From contig CAXKWD010000007.1 in NCBI GenBank assembly GCA_964059195.1, forward strand, positions 496,001 to 560,000: 64,000 nt of DNA, given 5' to 3'. This stretch comes from Ectobius pallidus (Eukaryota > Arthropoda > Insecta > Blattodea > Ectobiidae). Of the stretch, positions 22,163-32,602 are shown in pieces. The notes beneath the pieces are model-generated. The model was given only the letters and a program-made list of their open reading frames with translations. It made no database searches and was not told the DNA's origin. A program made the translations under genes and the position numbers. The stretch's first letter is position 1, and every line of letters starts with the position of its first letter.

Positions 22163-22462
22163 AACCAGGTAGCATTATTGTACTAAACAATCAGTAATGA
22201 GTGAAAAGTTGCAAATAATCTTCTGGAGGAAAGAAAAAAAAATCATTGATTGGCTCAAAACCAAAAACATTGCAACAGGAACTGAACAACTATTAAAGAA
22301 ATAGATGTTTCAATTCTGTCTCATTGTACGTCGCAGATGAAATGGAAAAGTCTTCCACCTTATCATTGCGAGCTCGATCCTATTGAGTACGCATGCGCTC
22401 AAATTGAAGGCTACTCAGAAACATTCTGTTGTCTTCATGGCTTATTTCTAAACCGCCACTGA
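22163..22462 (+). pseudogene. IS630/Tc1-mariner (DD82E-like) transposase, C-terminal relic
   Basis: Frame-shifted coding traces run PGSIIVLNN, then KIIDWLKTKNI, then KEIDVSILSHCTSQMKWKSL and PPYHCELDPIEYACAQIEGY. They match, in order, the segments EGSIIVLDNASYH, ILAWLANNNI and LPPYHCQYNPIELIWAQVK of the transposase at 62767-64000. The second catalytic Asp is replaced by Asn. The third catalytic residue (Glu in DPIE) is kept. At least two frameshifts and several stops are present, so it is inactive. The upstream DD part is missing. Confidence 0.7.
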
Positions 22463-23112
22463 GACTGATCAGGATGAATTATCATTTTGCATTTACCAGA
22501 CTACATAAGCACTAGGAACACAAACAACTCTAATAATGATTTACTGTATCTCTGACAGTATAACTTCTAGTGCTTTACGCTATTGTGAAGAATGCTTGTG
22601 CTTGGTTCAAATCCACTTGTTTCTAACCCTATGACGATAGGACTCTACATGGATTTTAGTTATCATCTATCTGAACTCATTTCTTACAAATACAGATATT
22701 AAGCACAAAACTTTACTCGAAAAATCACATGGTCATTTTGAGTTAAGTTGTAAGTAAGAGATCGTATCCCTCTTATATTGAAGAAGTGTCTATCTTGCCT
22801 TATTTGAATCATTTTGTCTGATGGTAGTTATCGAACCAAACAACTATTCCAATTTTATGAAAATGTAATCGTAGAATGTCATGCAGGTCAATATTTCATT
22901 GTTTTCAACATAAATTATATATTTATCAATTTAGTTCTTTTACACGATAAAATAAATACTGTATGATGAAGAAGTGATATCCAAATATGAGACAAGGTCC
23001 ACAAATGTGATCAGTCTTCCATTATGCACACACAAAACAGCCACTTAAATATCTTAATCTACAAGTTGTTACTAGTATTATTCTCATGTTGAATGAAATA
23101 GTTTAGCAATAG

Positions 23113-23325
23113 TATAGTATCTTTTACTCGCATTCGGGAAGTCGAAGGTTCGAATCCCAGGGTCGACCAATTTGATATGGGTTTTTCATGTCGTAAAGGC
23201 AAATGCCGAATTGGATATTTACGTACCATGAATCACCCTCAACATTTCACCCTGTATCATATCCATTTAAATTAATATCAGTTGAAATTTACTCCATTAA
23301 ATACACCGACAATAGAAACAATTGA
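23113..23325 (+). mobile_element. tRNA-derived SINE (family 1)
   Basis: The B box ggttcgaatcc at 23147-23157 is a perfect match to the pol III consensus. It is preceded by actcgcattcgggaagtcg and followed by the family body (ccaatttgatatgggttttt, gttgaaatttactccattaa) and the tail caatagaaacaatt. The 5' head (A box) is degraded. This is the best uninterrupted body for comparison with the split copy at 6905-7441. Confidence 0.75.
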
Positions 23326-24189
23326 CTAGCAATAGTTCCATGGCCTATCCTACTGTACAGACACAGATCACAAACTCCTGATATGGCCTCGTAGCTAAAA
23401 GGAGTACAAACACAGCAGCTGAAATAGTATGGTAAGTAAGCAATGTATGGAACGTATCTATTGCCTTATTTGTGCTTAATAATATTAAATATCTTTCTAT
23501 CTACGAGTGCACCATTTCATTTATGTGTTGTTTTGTTCCTTGTCCCTCGTTAGGGGAAGTAACTCTGCACAAATATTGTGTTGGAAGTAGCTAATGAAGT
23601 AGTAACAAGAAAGCAATCTCATTAATTTCTCATGTAAAACGGAATGCCGTTTGGGGTTTCCTCAAAGTTGATTGTGAATGCGGTCACGGCGGCTTGTGGT
23701 TGGCCACTTGCCCAGAGGAACGGAGTAACTAAGTTACCAACACCTCGGCAACAATTAAGCTGCATTAATAACCGTATAGTTTGCTTACGTTATAAACTGT
23801 TTAAGTTAACATGTTGACGAACATTTGGTTGTAGCTAAAGGCCTCATGCTGTACATAGACCTTTTAATATTAATGACGTAATGAGGGCAAATAATCATAG
23901 AGATTTCACCAAAGAGTTACAAAAAGATATGCCCCATCAAAATAAAAGACTTTATTTTGTCATATTGATATTATATTTACGACATTGGAAATAGGATTCC
24001 ATAAATTCATAGACAATAGTGTTAAGAAAGCAAAGAAGATGGATCAAATTTGTTTTAAAATTAAATAAGACATGAAAAATTAGTTTACCAGTTTGAAAGA
24101 GACAAGCATATTAATTTCTAACAATTTAATTTGTGAGAAGAAAGATGGTGTCATATTATTAAGGAATCACGCAGAATTTATAATGAAGA

Positions 24190-24345
24190 TCTATATCCGA
24201 GACGAGCTAAAAAGAAACCTGAAGTAAATAAGAACCAGTTTGTCTGTTTCACCCTTAGATCATGCGAGTAATGTTCTGGAGTGACAGATCTACTGGCTTT
24301 TGCTTACTTTAGGTTTCCTTCTTAGAACGGCCAGACTTTAGTATT
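24190..24345 (-). mobile_element. Foldback MITE, copy 2
   Basis: The arms aagaaacctgaagtaaataa (24213) and tgcttactttaggtttcctt (24301) are inverted. The outer flanks gacgagctaaaaag and ttagaacggccagact are the reverse complements of the right and left flanks of the 3.2 kb copy. This copy is therefore in the opposite orientation, and the mobile unit extends beyond the hairpin. Confidence 0.65.
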
Positions 24346-25379
24346 ATGTGAATAAATACTGCCAAGTGAAGTTAATGGAGGTAAGACACAGCTTACCAAT
24401 TAGAATTAAATGTTAAAGTTTGTTGGTGGGATTTTGTAATTTGTAATTTTAGTGTGATGTGAAACACGAGTTAGTATTGTGAATTGTTACACTGTTATTG
24501 TGTTTAGAGTGGTTTTGGTGGTGGGTTGAATCATGTTGAAGTTCCTGTTCTTAATTGGTTTTCATTATGGAACTCTCCGTAACTAATTTCACTTCCAAGA
24601 AGTAACAATCTGACTTCCCATGATTACTAAGTCAACACCTGTTCTTCTCTTTAAGCCTGTATGTGTACTATAGAGAAATAGATTTTATTATCCAGCTTGC
24701 ATGAATATGTGAATATCACTAGTGGGGGGGGGGGCTATGGTAAACATTCAGAACTCTGAGGCAAGCAGACCACATCTCCATACGAGGTGTCCAAGTGAGG
24801 ATCTTGCACTACTAATACTTGTTTACATTCAATCCCGACGGAAATTTCATTACGGAAGAGTAAGTTGGTTAAATCAGCTATACTAATGGGATTTTATAAT
24901 TATTATTACTGATACTATAGGTATAGCCATACTCAAGGTATTTTTACTTTTGAATACATACAAAAACTAATTCAAAATACATTCCTCGTACCGGTAATAT
25001 TTGTGATACTTTTAAAAATAAGAAATTACAAGATATACAAATAACGAAATTGAAGTGGCATAATCAGGTTATACATACTGAGTGACTGAGAGGGTAAATA
25101 TTATAAATGACTATTGAAAACATCTGCTTGTAGTTTTTTCTTTCCCTCTTATACTTTCTCCCACATCTATTATACTCTTAAGAACATATTATATCGTGTA
25201 TGGTTTCTATTTTATTCCTACCCACTATATTACTGTGAGAATATTTAATATAAGAGAGCATTTGTCATTCGGCAATGTGTCTCAAGAAAGACAAATAAAT
25301 AAATAATGTAAAGTTGGCATAGCGGCTCTGCACAGAAATTATCAAGCAGGAACAATGGATTATTTATAAACATAAATTG

Positions 25380-26330
25380 CTTACTTACTTATTCGATGAC
25401 AATAGACAATTTCTAGGCAAGCTAAGGGAATATGATCCATTTAATGAAGACCAGAGGTTCATTACCGCGCCGTTAAACCCTATTTTGTGCTAAGTCTATC
25501 CAAACATCCCTCGCAATTCCTACTTCCCTTAAATCTATCCTAAAATCGTCCTCTCACCTTCGTCTAGGTCTTCCAAGTGTCTTTTCCATTCGGGTCTCCC
25601 AGTCAATACTTTTGAGACATGTCTTTCCTCCCCCATTTCATCCTCCGTGATTTAATTACTCTTACTATATCCGGTGACGAGTACAAATTATGAAGTTCGT
25701 CGTTATGCAGTTTTCTCCAGTCTCCATTTTTATCTCTCTTAGGGCCGAATATTTTCCTAAGCAACCTGTTTTCGAACACTCTCAGATTAAGTTCTTCCCG
25801 AAGAGTAAGCGATCATGTCTCACGTTCATATAATGCAACCGACACGATAATTGTCTTATAAATTTTAGTTGTTAGATTTCTGGACCAAAGACGAGAAGAT
25901 AAGAGTTTCTGAACTGCATAAGAACAGGCATTTCCTTATTTCAGAGTACACTTAACTTTTTCCTTAATGTTATTTGTGTCTGTAATTAATGCTCCCAGAT
26001 ATTTGAATTTCTCCACTTGTTCGAACGATTTACCGGCTTTTACAATATTTTGCAACGCATTATTTTTACGTTCCATGACCATATAACTTACTTAGTTTTT
26101 TCTCTATTAATTTCTAATCCAACATTCCTACAGGCATCGAAAAACTTTGTACATTTGTCTTGATTGTGTTTATACATTCGCCCAATAGACAGATGTTATC
26201 TGTATAAGCTAAATTCGGGTGACTGCCATTTAATTCTAGACCTAGCATGTTATCCTGAAATTTCCTAATGGCATATTTAAAAGCATAATGGAAAAGTAAA
26301 GGCGATAGTGCATCTCTTTGCTTCAAGCCG
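25380..26330 (-). pseudogene. LINE endonuclease-RT, 3' half, eroded
   Basis: The minus strand from 26326 encodes KQRDALSPLLFHYAFKYAIR, then GLELNGSHPNLAYTDNICLL. These correspond to RT motifs (DALSPLLFNFALEYAIRK, YADD). The YADD box has become YTDN, so the catalytic Asp pair is lost. After a frameshift near 26125 the trace continues with NVGLEINREKTK, EKFKYLGALITDTNN, LLSSRLWSRNLTTKIYKT, VFENRLLRKIFGPKRDKNGD and ELHNLYSSPDIVRVIKSRR, to about 25480. The 3' end near 25381-25396 carries a (taag)n tail, as expected for this family. The 5' part (endonuclease and RT fingers) is absent. It is an inactive, 5'-truncated insertion. Confidence 0.85.
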
Positions 26331-26356
26331 TTTTTAATGTAAAATTTATCTTGTTT

Positions 26357-26487
26357 TTATGGTTTTTGTCTCTAGAGTGTGATCTTGTTGGTCAAGATGT
26401 CTTACAACATCGAATTGTACAAATATCCGGGCTTAATTCCACTCATTTTTTTGTATTTTGTTTTATACAAGAAAAAAGAACGATCAA
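26357..26487 (+). repeat. Short dispersed repeat, copy 2
   Basis: It is similar along its length to 20831-20960 (tctctagagtgtgatcttgt, cattttttttgtattttgtt-type words). It abuts the 5' break of the LINE fragment at 26330, so one element may have interrupted the other. Confidence 0.45.
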
Positions 26488-27550
26488 TCTCAGTGTAGAC
26501 TAAATGACCTCCAGGATAGTTTATCTTTAACTCCAACGATGCCGCATTCACCTTGTGTTTCAACAGAGTCTAATTCAACACACGGTACTGGCAACCGTAG
26601 GCAACCGTAGGCCTATAAGATTGGCTACAACCTACAGCTGATAACACGCACGCTAATACCGCCCGTTTGAATTCGTGTTTCTCAACTCAATTTGCAGTTT
26701 GAAAAATTCAACTGTCCAATTAGCAGATGTAGGCTCGAAGCCTCAGGCCTTAGGAATAGAAGACACTACAGCTTGGAGGTCCAATTACATCTGTTGAGGA
26801 CGCTTCGTGTATTTCACTTGTGCCCATATTTAATCACAAGAAAGTGGTTGATTATTACACGTTGTACCTAACCACATAAGAAGCTTCTGAACGTAATAGC
26901 CTAGAAGCAAGGCTGGTTATGAGCACATTTAATAGAGAAATTTCGTGTTTATCTCAAAATCAAAGCTTTATATTTTATTTTGTTTTACATAACAATAGCT
27001 CCTTACGCATTTTAATACGGCTAAAACGTGCTTCGTAGGAGTTTTAGCACTATCCGAGAAAATGACCATTTGTCCTGATCTTAACTTTTTAAGTGTTTTT
27101 GTAACTATTTTGGTCTAATTTTTGAACAATATATTCTAAAGAATATACTCTTATGTTATACTGTATTAACAGCTTTTCTGTCTGAAGTATATAATATATA
27201 TTTAATAATAACAATGAACATTACATGTAGAAAACCCAATTACAATTTTCAAGAGAAAAGTACAATTCATTCATACAATATAATAAAAACTAAAGATATA
27301 AAAGAATACACAAAAGATAAATTAGTGTAATTTAATGTACTAAGTATTTACATAGAAAAAAGAAAAAGAAATTCCTAGCAACATTTGGTTTCCAGGAGTT
27401 GCCAGGTATCTTCTCTCATCACAGTGGATAATCCTTCGAGATTTAAGATAAGAAAGAAAGAGCGAGAAGAATGTTTGGCATGATACGTTAAACCAATACA
27501 CTAACTACAATTTATGACTTGTAGTTGTTTAATAATTTCAGTTCAGTATT
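26488..27550. other. Unassigned AT-rich stretch
   Basis: A tiny tandem duplication (ggcaaccgta twice, 26588-26608) is present. There is no recognisable gene. The segment 27180-27360 is almost pure A/T. Confidence 0.4.
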
Positions 27551-27578
27551 AAATAAAATCAGGTAAACTGATGTAACA

Positions 27579-28605
27579 AAGTGCCAGTATGGTTTTGTTT
27601 AATCAGTTATAATTGCAATTATGATGTGCAAAATATGTTTTTTTTAAATTGATTTCCAAGTTAAGCTCCAGATTTATTCATTAAGCAGGGCTTACGGAAG
27701 AACAAAGGTCTAGTTTTTTTTAATGAGATTAAAATCTTCCAGCATCACCTGAACTGTACAGATTTGAGATATCATGACAATTGCACACTCACATAAAAAT
27801 ACCAAAAAAATTCAAATTGGCCGGTTTCGGGTTTTGAACCATGGACTCCAGAATGTGAGGCCAAAGCGTTACCATCTCGGCCACCGGGGTCATTTTAACG
27901 GTCTAGTTGGATAAGCGCATGTAAATCAATATTGTATTTTGTCATAGCTACCTGTATTTTAATTTCCAAGGCCTTATACGATCACAGTAAAACAATAGGC
28001 AGTGTTGTCAAGATAATTGATTTTCATTTTTTTTTATAAATTCTTTCGAATACGTATATTACCATAAAATAGGCACTAAATTGAGCATTACTCCGAAACA
28101 GGTCAACAGATTTTATCCATTATAAATAGACGTCTTCCCATGGACATTATAAATGCGTATACGAAGTTTCATAAATATACGGTAAAGCGTATTTGAGTTA
28201 TTGCGCCTTTAAAGTAGACACTAAATTGGGGTTTACTCAGGTACCGGTCAACAGATTAGGTTCAAATTCAATAGGGCACTTCTCATGAACGTGATAAATG
28301 AGTATACCAAGTTTCATGGAGATCCGATACAGCGTATTTGAGTTATGGCACCTTTCTATTAGAAAGGCGCCATAATCTATTAAAATAGGCACTAAATTGG
28401 GCATTACTCCGGTACCGGTTAACCGATTTGGTTCAATATCAATAGGGTTCTTCCCATAGACATTAAAAATGTGTTTTCCAAGTTTCATGAAAATCTGAAA
28501 AAGCGTATTTGAGTTATGGCGCGTACAGACGGACGGACGGACAGACAGACGGACAGACATTTTTCGTCTCCACACACAATCTCATAAAGTACCATACTGG
28601 CACTT
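27579..28605 (+). mobile_element. R1 repeat family, copy C, complete with terminal inverted repeats
   Basis: The left end aagtgccagtatgg (27579) and the right end ccatactggcactt (28592-28605) are inverted repeats. The left end is preceded, as in all copies, by aataaaatcaggtaaactga. The interior includes the tRNA-like segment at 27818-27891 (minus) and three tandem units of about 145-170 bp from 28071. A gacggacgga / cagacagac microsatellite lies near the right end. Open frames reflect the repeats and are not genes. A non-autonomous DNA transposon is the best guess; the superfamily is unknown. Confidence 0.7.
28071..28525 (+). repeat. Three tandem units inside R1 copy C
   Basis: Units start at 28071, 28216 and 28386. 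Each begins aggcactaaattgggcatta (or a variant), passes through taccggtcaacagatt and catggacattataaatg, and ends gcgtatttgagttatggcgc. Other R1 copies have one such unit. The third unit is preceded by a small hairpin (cctttctattagaaagg). Confidence 0.75.
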
Positions 28606-28606
28606 A

Positions 28607-30490
28607 CTTCCGCTAAAGCATTTTTAAATCCATTTTCGGACATGCTAAGTATATGAAAATTTAAAAAAATTAATTTTCCGATTGTTCCTTGGAAGCGAGC
28701 TTGCAGTTTCCAATTTTAACTGTATACTGGTTTCATTCCACTCGTTTTCTCGCACAGATCAAATAGTATTGACTTTTGCTAGAATTCCGAGAAACATTAC
28801 TACACCTTCCCTTCGCATTTTGTTTTGTTCCATCATGGGCAAAGAACAATCGATTTGACAACTTTTATCTGCAGTCTAATAACGTTATTTATGGGCAAGG
28901 CAGTGTTGGATTATTAAACACTAAACTCCTAGGGAAGAGGAGAGTTTCACTTATTAGTTTGCAGCGCAGAGCGAGAAAGGAAAGCATAGTCAGACATTCA
29001 AACATAGTGAAAGAGCGGCAAATAAGGAGAGAAGATTCTTGGGCCTCGCTTGGAGTATATGAAACAAATAATTGAAGATATGAATTATTTTGGTTCCTAC
29101 TGCCAACTCAAGATTAAAGCAGAGAAGCATCTGCAGTGAAGAGCAGATTAACAACAGAATAAGTCTTCACAACCTCTTCCTAGCCGTTAAAGTAACAGCC
29201 TATGTATATCAAGTTGAAATCTGAGGAAAATGAACAGAAAATAAACGTTTTCATCAGTCTGCAACTCAGCGAAGAGAGACGTTAGAATTTCAACTCAGAT
29301 TGATTTCTTGCTTCTTAGGAATTCTCTCTTTGTTCCGTGGAGGGATCCCAAAATTCTTTCGTCCAGTGTACTCCAACTGAATATGTCATGGCAAAACAAC
29401 GACAAGGATAAGCTTGCGAAAGGAAATAAATATGGAAGAGAAAGATTTTCCGCTAACTTTCGTTCCACAACTTGTAACACAATTGGCGAGTAAAACTTCT
29501 CCACGAGCAAGCAGGCAGACCTACTAAAATTCTGCTACAAAACTTAGGCATGGAATTAAAGGAGAGGGAAACCCGGTGTGGAAAAGACTTCTGCACAAAG
29601 GTGATAAAGAACTGTTTTGTAATGGTTTCACCTGAATATTTGAAAGAATTTTGCATTGTAATTAAGTTTTCAAAGGAAATCATTCTGCAACCGTGTACGA
29701 TAGATTCCGTAGACCCTTTTAACATCCATTAATACAATGTTAATATTGAAATAATTTGAAAAATATTGCAGCACCCTTATTATAACTAAATACATTTAAG
29801 GTGGCTTAAAATGACTACGTTCCCTATTTATTGTGTGAGAATCTAGATTCAGTACATGTTACTTTTAAGTGCATAACAAATGTTTTATTAAAATTGAGCA
29901 GTAGATTTAGTGCTTTAGGAGCAGCCCTTTATTGTTTACACAGTAAATCACAAAGTATTAATGAATTAGAAGCCACGGAATAATAAATGAGCGATATCTT
30001 ATCTAACTTTAACTACCTCGTTACATAAACGACTAATATTATGTTACAATGAACGACTTGACTTCGGTGCGTTTAATGAGGCTTCAATTCAGATAATACG
30101 CATTTAGAGTGGAAACAATCATTTGACAACTGTCGAAGAAACAATATCATGGTAGAGTTTATACAAACGCAAACTACTGTACAAAACTTCTACTTTCTAC
30201 TTTACGGTAATACGATACCAATTTGTAAATTCCTTCAAGAGTCAATACGAAATGAATCAATAATGTTTGACTATATTATTATATTTAATAATATTATTTA
30301 TAATTAAACAATGGCATTCATAATATTCTTTAGAAGAAATGATAATGTTGGTGACGATAATCACGAACAGGATCAGAAGTTGTGAAACTGCAAATTATTC
30401 ATCACGTTTAAACCGCTTGGAACAATAATTGACGCAAAAGTCTAGAAAAATAAATTAATAAAAATAACGAAATGCTGAAATCATCATTTA
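28607..30490. other. Unassigned stretch
   Basis: No gene was recognised. Overlapping open frames on both strands at 29300-29730 have no known motif. A partial copy of the short repeat of 20831-20960 lies at about 28735-28860. Confidence 0.35.
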
Positions 30491-31341
30491 TCTCTATATA
30501 TATAAAAGGCTTTGTCCTGGCTGAATGACTGACTGACTGACAGGAATCAACGTACAGCCTAAACTATAACAGGTAGAGACTTGGAATTTTGACAATACCT
30601 TCGTTTCATAATGTAGGTGCTCACTAAGAAAGGATTTTGAAAAATTCTGATTTTAACTGCCAAAAATTAAATTTTTTGAAAATACTTAACCACTTTTTAC
30701 ACAGAATTATCCTACAAATTCACACAACATATTGTTGCCAGTTGTATCAGGTGGGTTTGGATTAAATGAAATGGATGTTTGACAAATTAGAGAAGGCATC
30801 ATTATAATTCATATTATCTGTATTAATAAAAGGAATAATCCTCGATGTCCAGCAAAATCTACTGAACGCAGAGATCTGAAATTTTAAACATAGGTGGGCT
30901 GAAGGATCGGAAAATGCACCTCCAAGCCGGAATTTAAATTTTAGTTTTCGTTCGTGAGTTATGAGTGAAAAACGGGCATAAACGTGCATTTCGTGCGTTT
31001 TCAAAACATAAGTTTTCAGTTATACATTTCAATGTCAAATCAATTACAGTTGGCTTTGGCTATTTTTGTCATACCTTGAAAATAAAACTTTCGCGATCGC
31101 TTGAATGTTGTAAGCCCTAAATATGGTCAAACGTTGTTTTATTTGGACGAATCTCACTATACAGAGGTTTTCTGGGCCAAGAAACTCGAATCTGAGGTCG
31201 CTTTTACCAGGCGACGCTATCTAATCGTGGTATGTAGTCCACGTGATTTAGGTGTTAATAAATATAATGATTTTACTATTATGCTCTTCATTTTTAATTT
31301 TTGAAATAATTATCGCGGGCGAAGCCGCGGGCACATGCTAG
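30491..31341 (+). mobile_element. Non-autonomous Helitron, copy 2 (first unit of an array)
   Basis: The 5' TC end (tctctatatatataaaagg) is preceded by A at 30490. The 3' hairpin gcgggcgaagccgc is followed by CTAG (31338-31341) and T. Its length of 851 bp is identical to the 8.2 kb copy, with only scattered differences including extra gact repeats near the start. The protein-like block (SPKYGQTLFYLDESHYTEVF and following) is open in this copy up to 31304. The next Helitron starts directly at its 3' T. Confidence 0.85.
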
Positions 31342-31998
31342 TCTATATATATATATATATATATTAATAAAAGGAAGTGTCTGTCCTCCGTCTGTCTGTC
31401 CTCCGTCTGTCTGTCCTCCGTCTGTCTGTCCGTGATGCCCAGCGAAATCTACTCAACACAGAGATCTGAAATTTTATAAGTAGGCGGACTAAAGGGTCGG
31501 AATGTGCACCTCGAAGCCGGAATTTTAATTTTCGCCTCCGTTCGTGAGTTATGAGTGAAAAACTGGCAGAAAACGTGCATTTTTTTGCGTTTTAGAAGCA
31601 TCAGTTTCAGTAATAAATTTCAATATCAAATCACTTACAGATGGCTTTGGCTATTTTTGTCAACATACCTCATAGCCTACCTTGAAAATAAAAGCAACGC
31701 GATCGCTTGATTTTGTTAGTCCATCCTAGACGATTCATTTGTTTAGAGTGTCAAGGCCCACAGACATATGACATTTTCAACCTACACGGAAGAAGGATAA
31801 TCAACCCTAAATATGGTCAAACATTGTTCGATTTGAACGAAACTCACTATACAGTGGTTTTCTGGGCCAAGGAACTCGAATCTGAGGTCGCTTTTACCAG
31901 GGGACGCTACCTAATCGTGGAATGCACTCCACGTGATTTAGGTGTTAATAATTATAATTTGAAATAATTATCGCGGGGGAAGCCGCGGGCACATGCTG
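31342..31998 (+). mobile_element. Helitron unit 2 of the array
   Basis: It starts tctatatatatatatatata followed by ttaataaaaggaagtg and a 15-bp minisatellite (ctgtcctccgtctgt, three copies, 31381-31431). It ends in the same hairpin region (cgcgggggaagccgcggg) and catgctg instead of ctag. Its core matches the other units but keeps about 85 bp (gtccatcctagacgattcat and following) that the 851-bp copies have lost. The 86-codon frame at 31707-31967 is the longest version of the conserved block. Confidence 0.75.
31707..31967 (+). other. Conserved protein-like block inside Helitron unit 2
   Basis: An open frame of 86 codons includes CLECQGPQTYDIFNLHGRRI, NPKYGQTLFDLNETHYTVVF and WAKELESEVAFTRGRYLIVE. 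Versions occur at 31101-31304 (open), 8815-8940 (stop at the V..TGA) and about 32280-32520 (frame with a stop). I do not recognise the family. The AFTRGRYLIV piece vaguely recalls the C-terminus of PIF1-like helicases, which would fit an eroded Helitron replicase, but that is weak. A captured host exon is the alternative. Expression is not shown. Confidence 0.3.
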
Positions 31999-32602
31999 TT
32001 TGTCTGTCTGTCCACGATGCCCATCGAAATCTACTGAACGCAAAGATCTGAAAATTTAAAGATAGATGGACTGAAAGGTGGGCGAATGCACCTCGAAGCC
32101 GAATTTTTAATTTTAGTTTTCGTTCGCGAGTTATGAGTGAAAAACTGGCAGAAAACGTGATTTTAGCGCTGTCGAAGCATGAGATTTCAGTAATACATTT
32201 CAATGTCAAATCAATTGCAGTTGGCTTTGGCTATTTTTGTCATACCGTGGAAATAAAAGCATCGCGATCGCTTGAATGTTGTAAGCCCACGCTGGTCGAT
32301 TCATTTGTTTAGAATGTCAAGGCCCGTAGACATATGAAATTTTCAACCTACACGGAAGAGGGATAATCAACATAGACCTAAATATAGTTAAACATCGTTC
32401 GATTTGGACGAAACTCACTATACAGGGGTATTCTGGGCCAAGGAACTCGAATCTGAGATAGCTTTTACCAGGCAACGATATCTAATCGTGGTATGTTTTT
32501 CACGTGATTTAGGTGTTAATAAATGTAATGATTTAACTATTATGCTCTTAATTTTTAATTCTTGAAATAATTATCGCGGGCGAAGCCGCGGGCATATGCT
32601 AA
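31999..32602 (+). mobile_element. Helitron unit 3 of the array
   Basis: It lacks the A/T-rich Helitron start and begins directly in the ctgtctgtccacgatgccc region, as expected for a head-to-tail copy joined at an internal point. The 3' end has the hairpin gcgggcgaagccgcgg, then CTAA (32599-32602) and T, which fits the CTRR rule. It retains the ~85-bp segment missing in the 851-bp copies. Confidence 0.75.

Larger units (their letters stand above)
22463..25379. other. Unassigned stretch containing one SINE and one MITE
   Basis: Apart from the SINE (23113-23325) and the foldback MITE (24190-24345), no structure was recognised. A run of nine or more G occurs at 24724-24734. Confidence 0.35.

Noticed and set aside
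28237..28575. 112-codon minus frame with repeated RHNSNTLYRI..KLG motif
   Set aside because: It reads through the tandem units of an R1 copy. Similar frames at 6636-6839, 49048-49248 and 50377-50673 come from the same repeat words, and the copies are not kept in frame.
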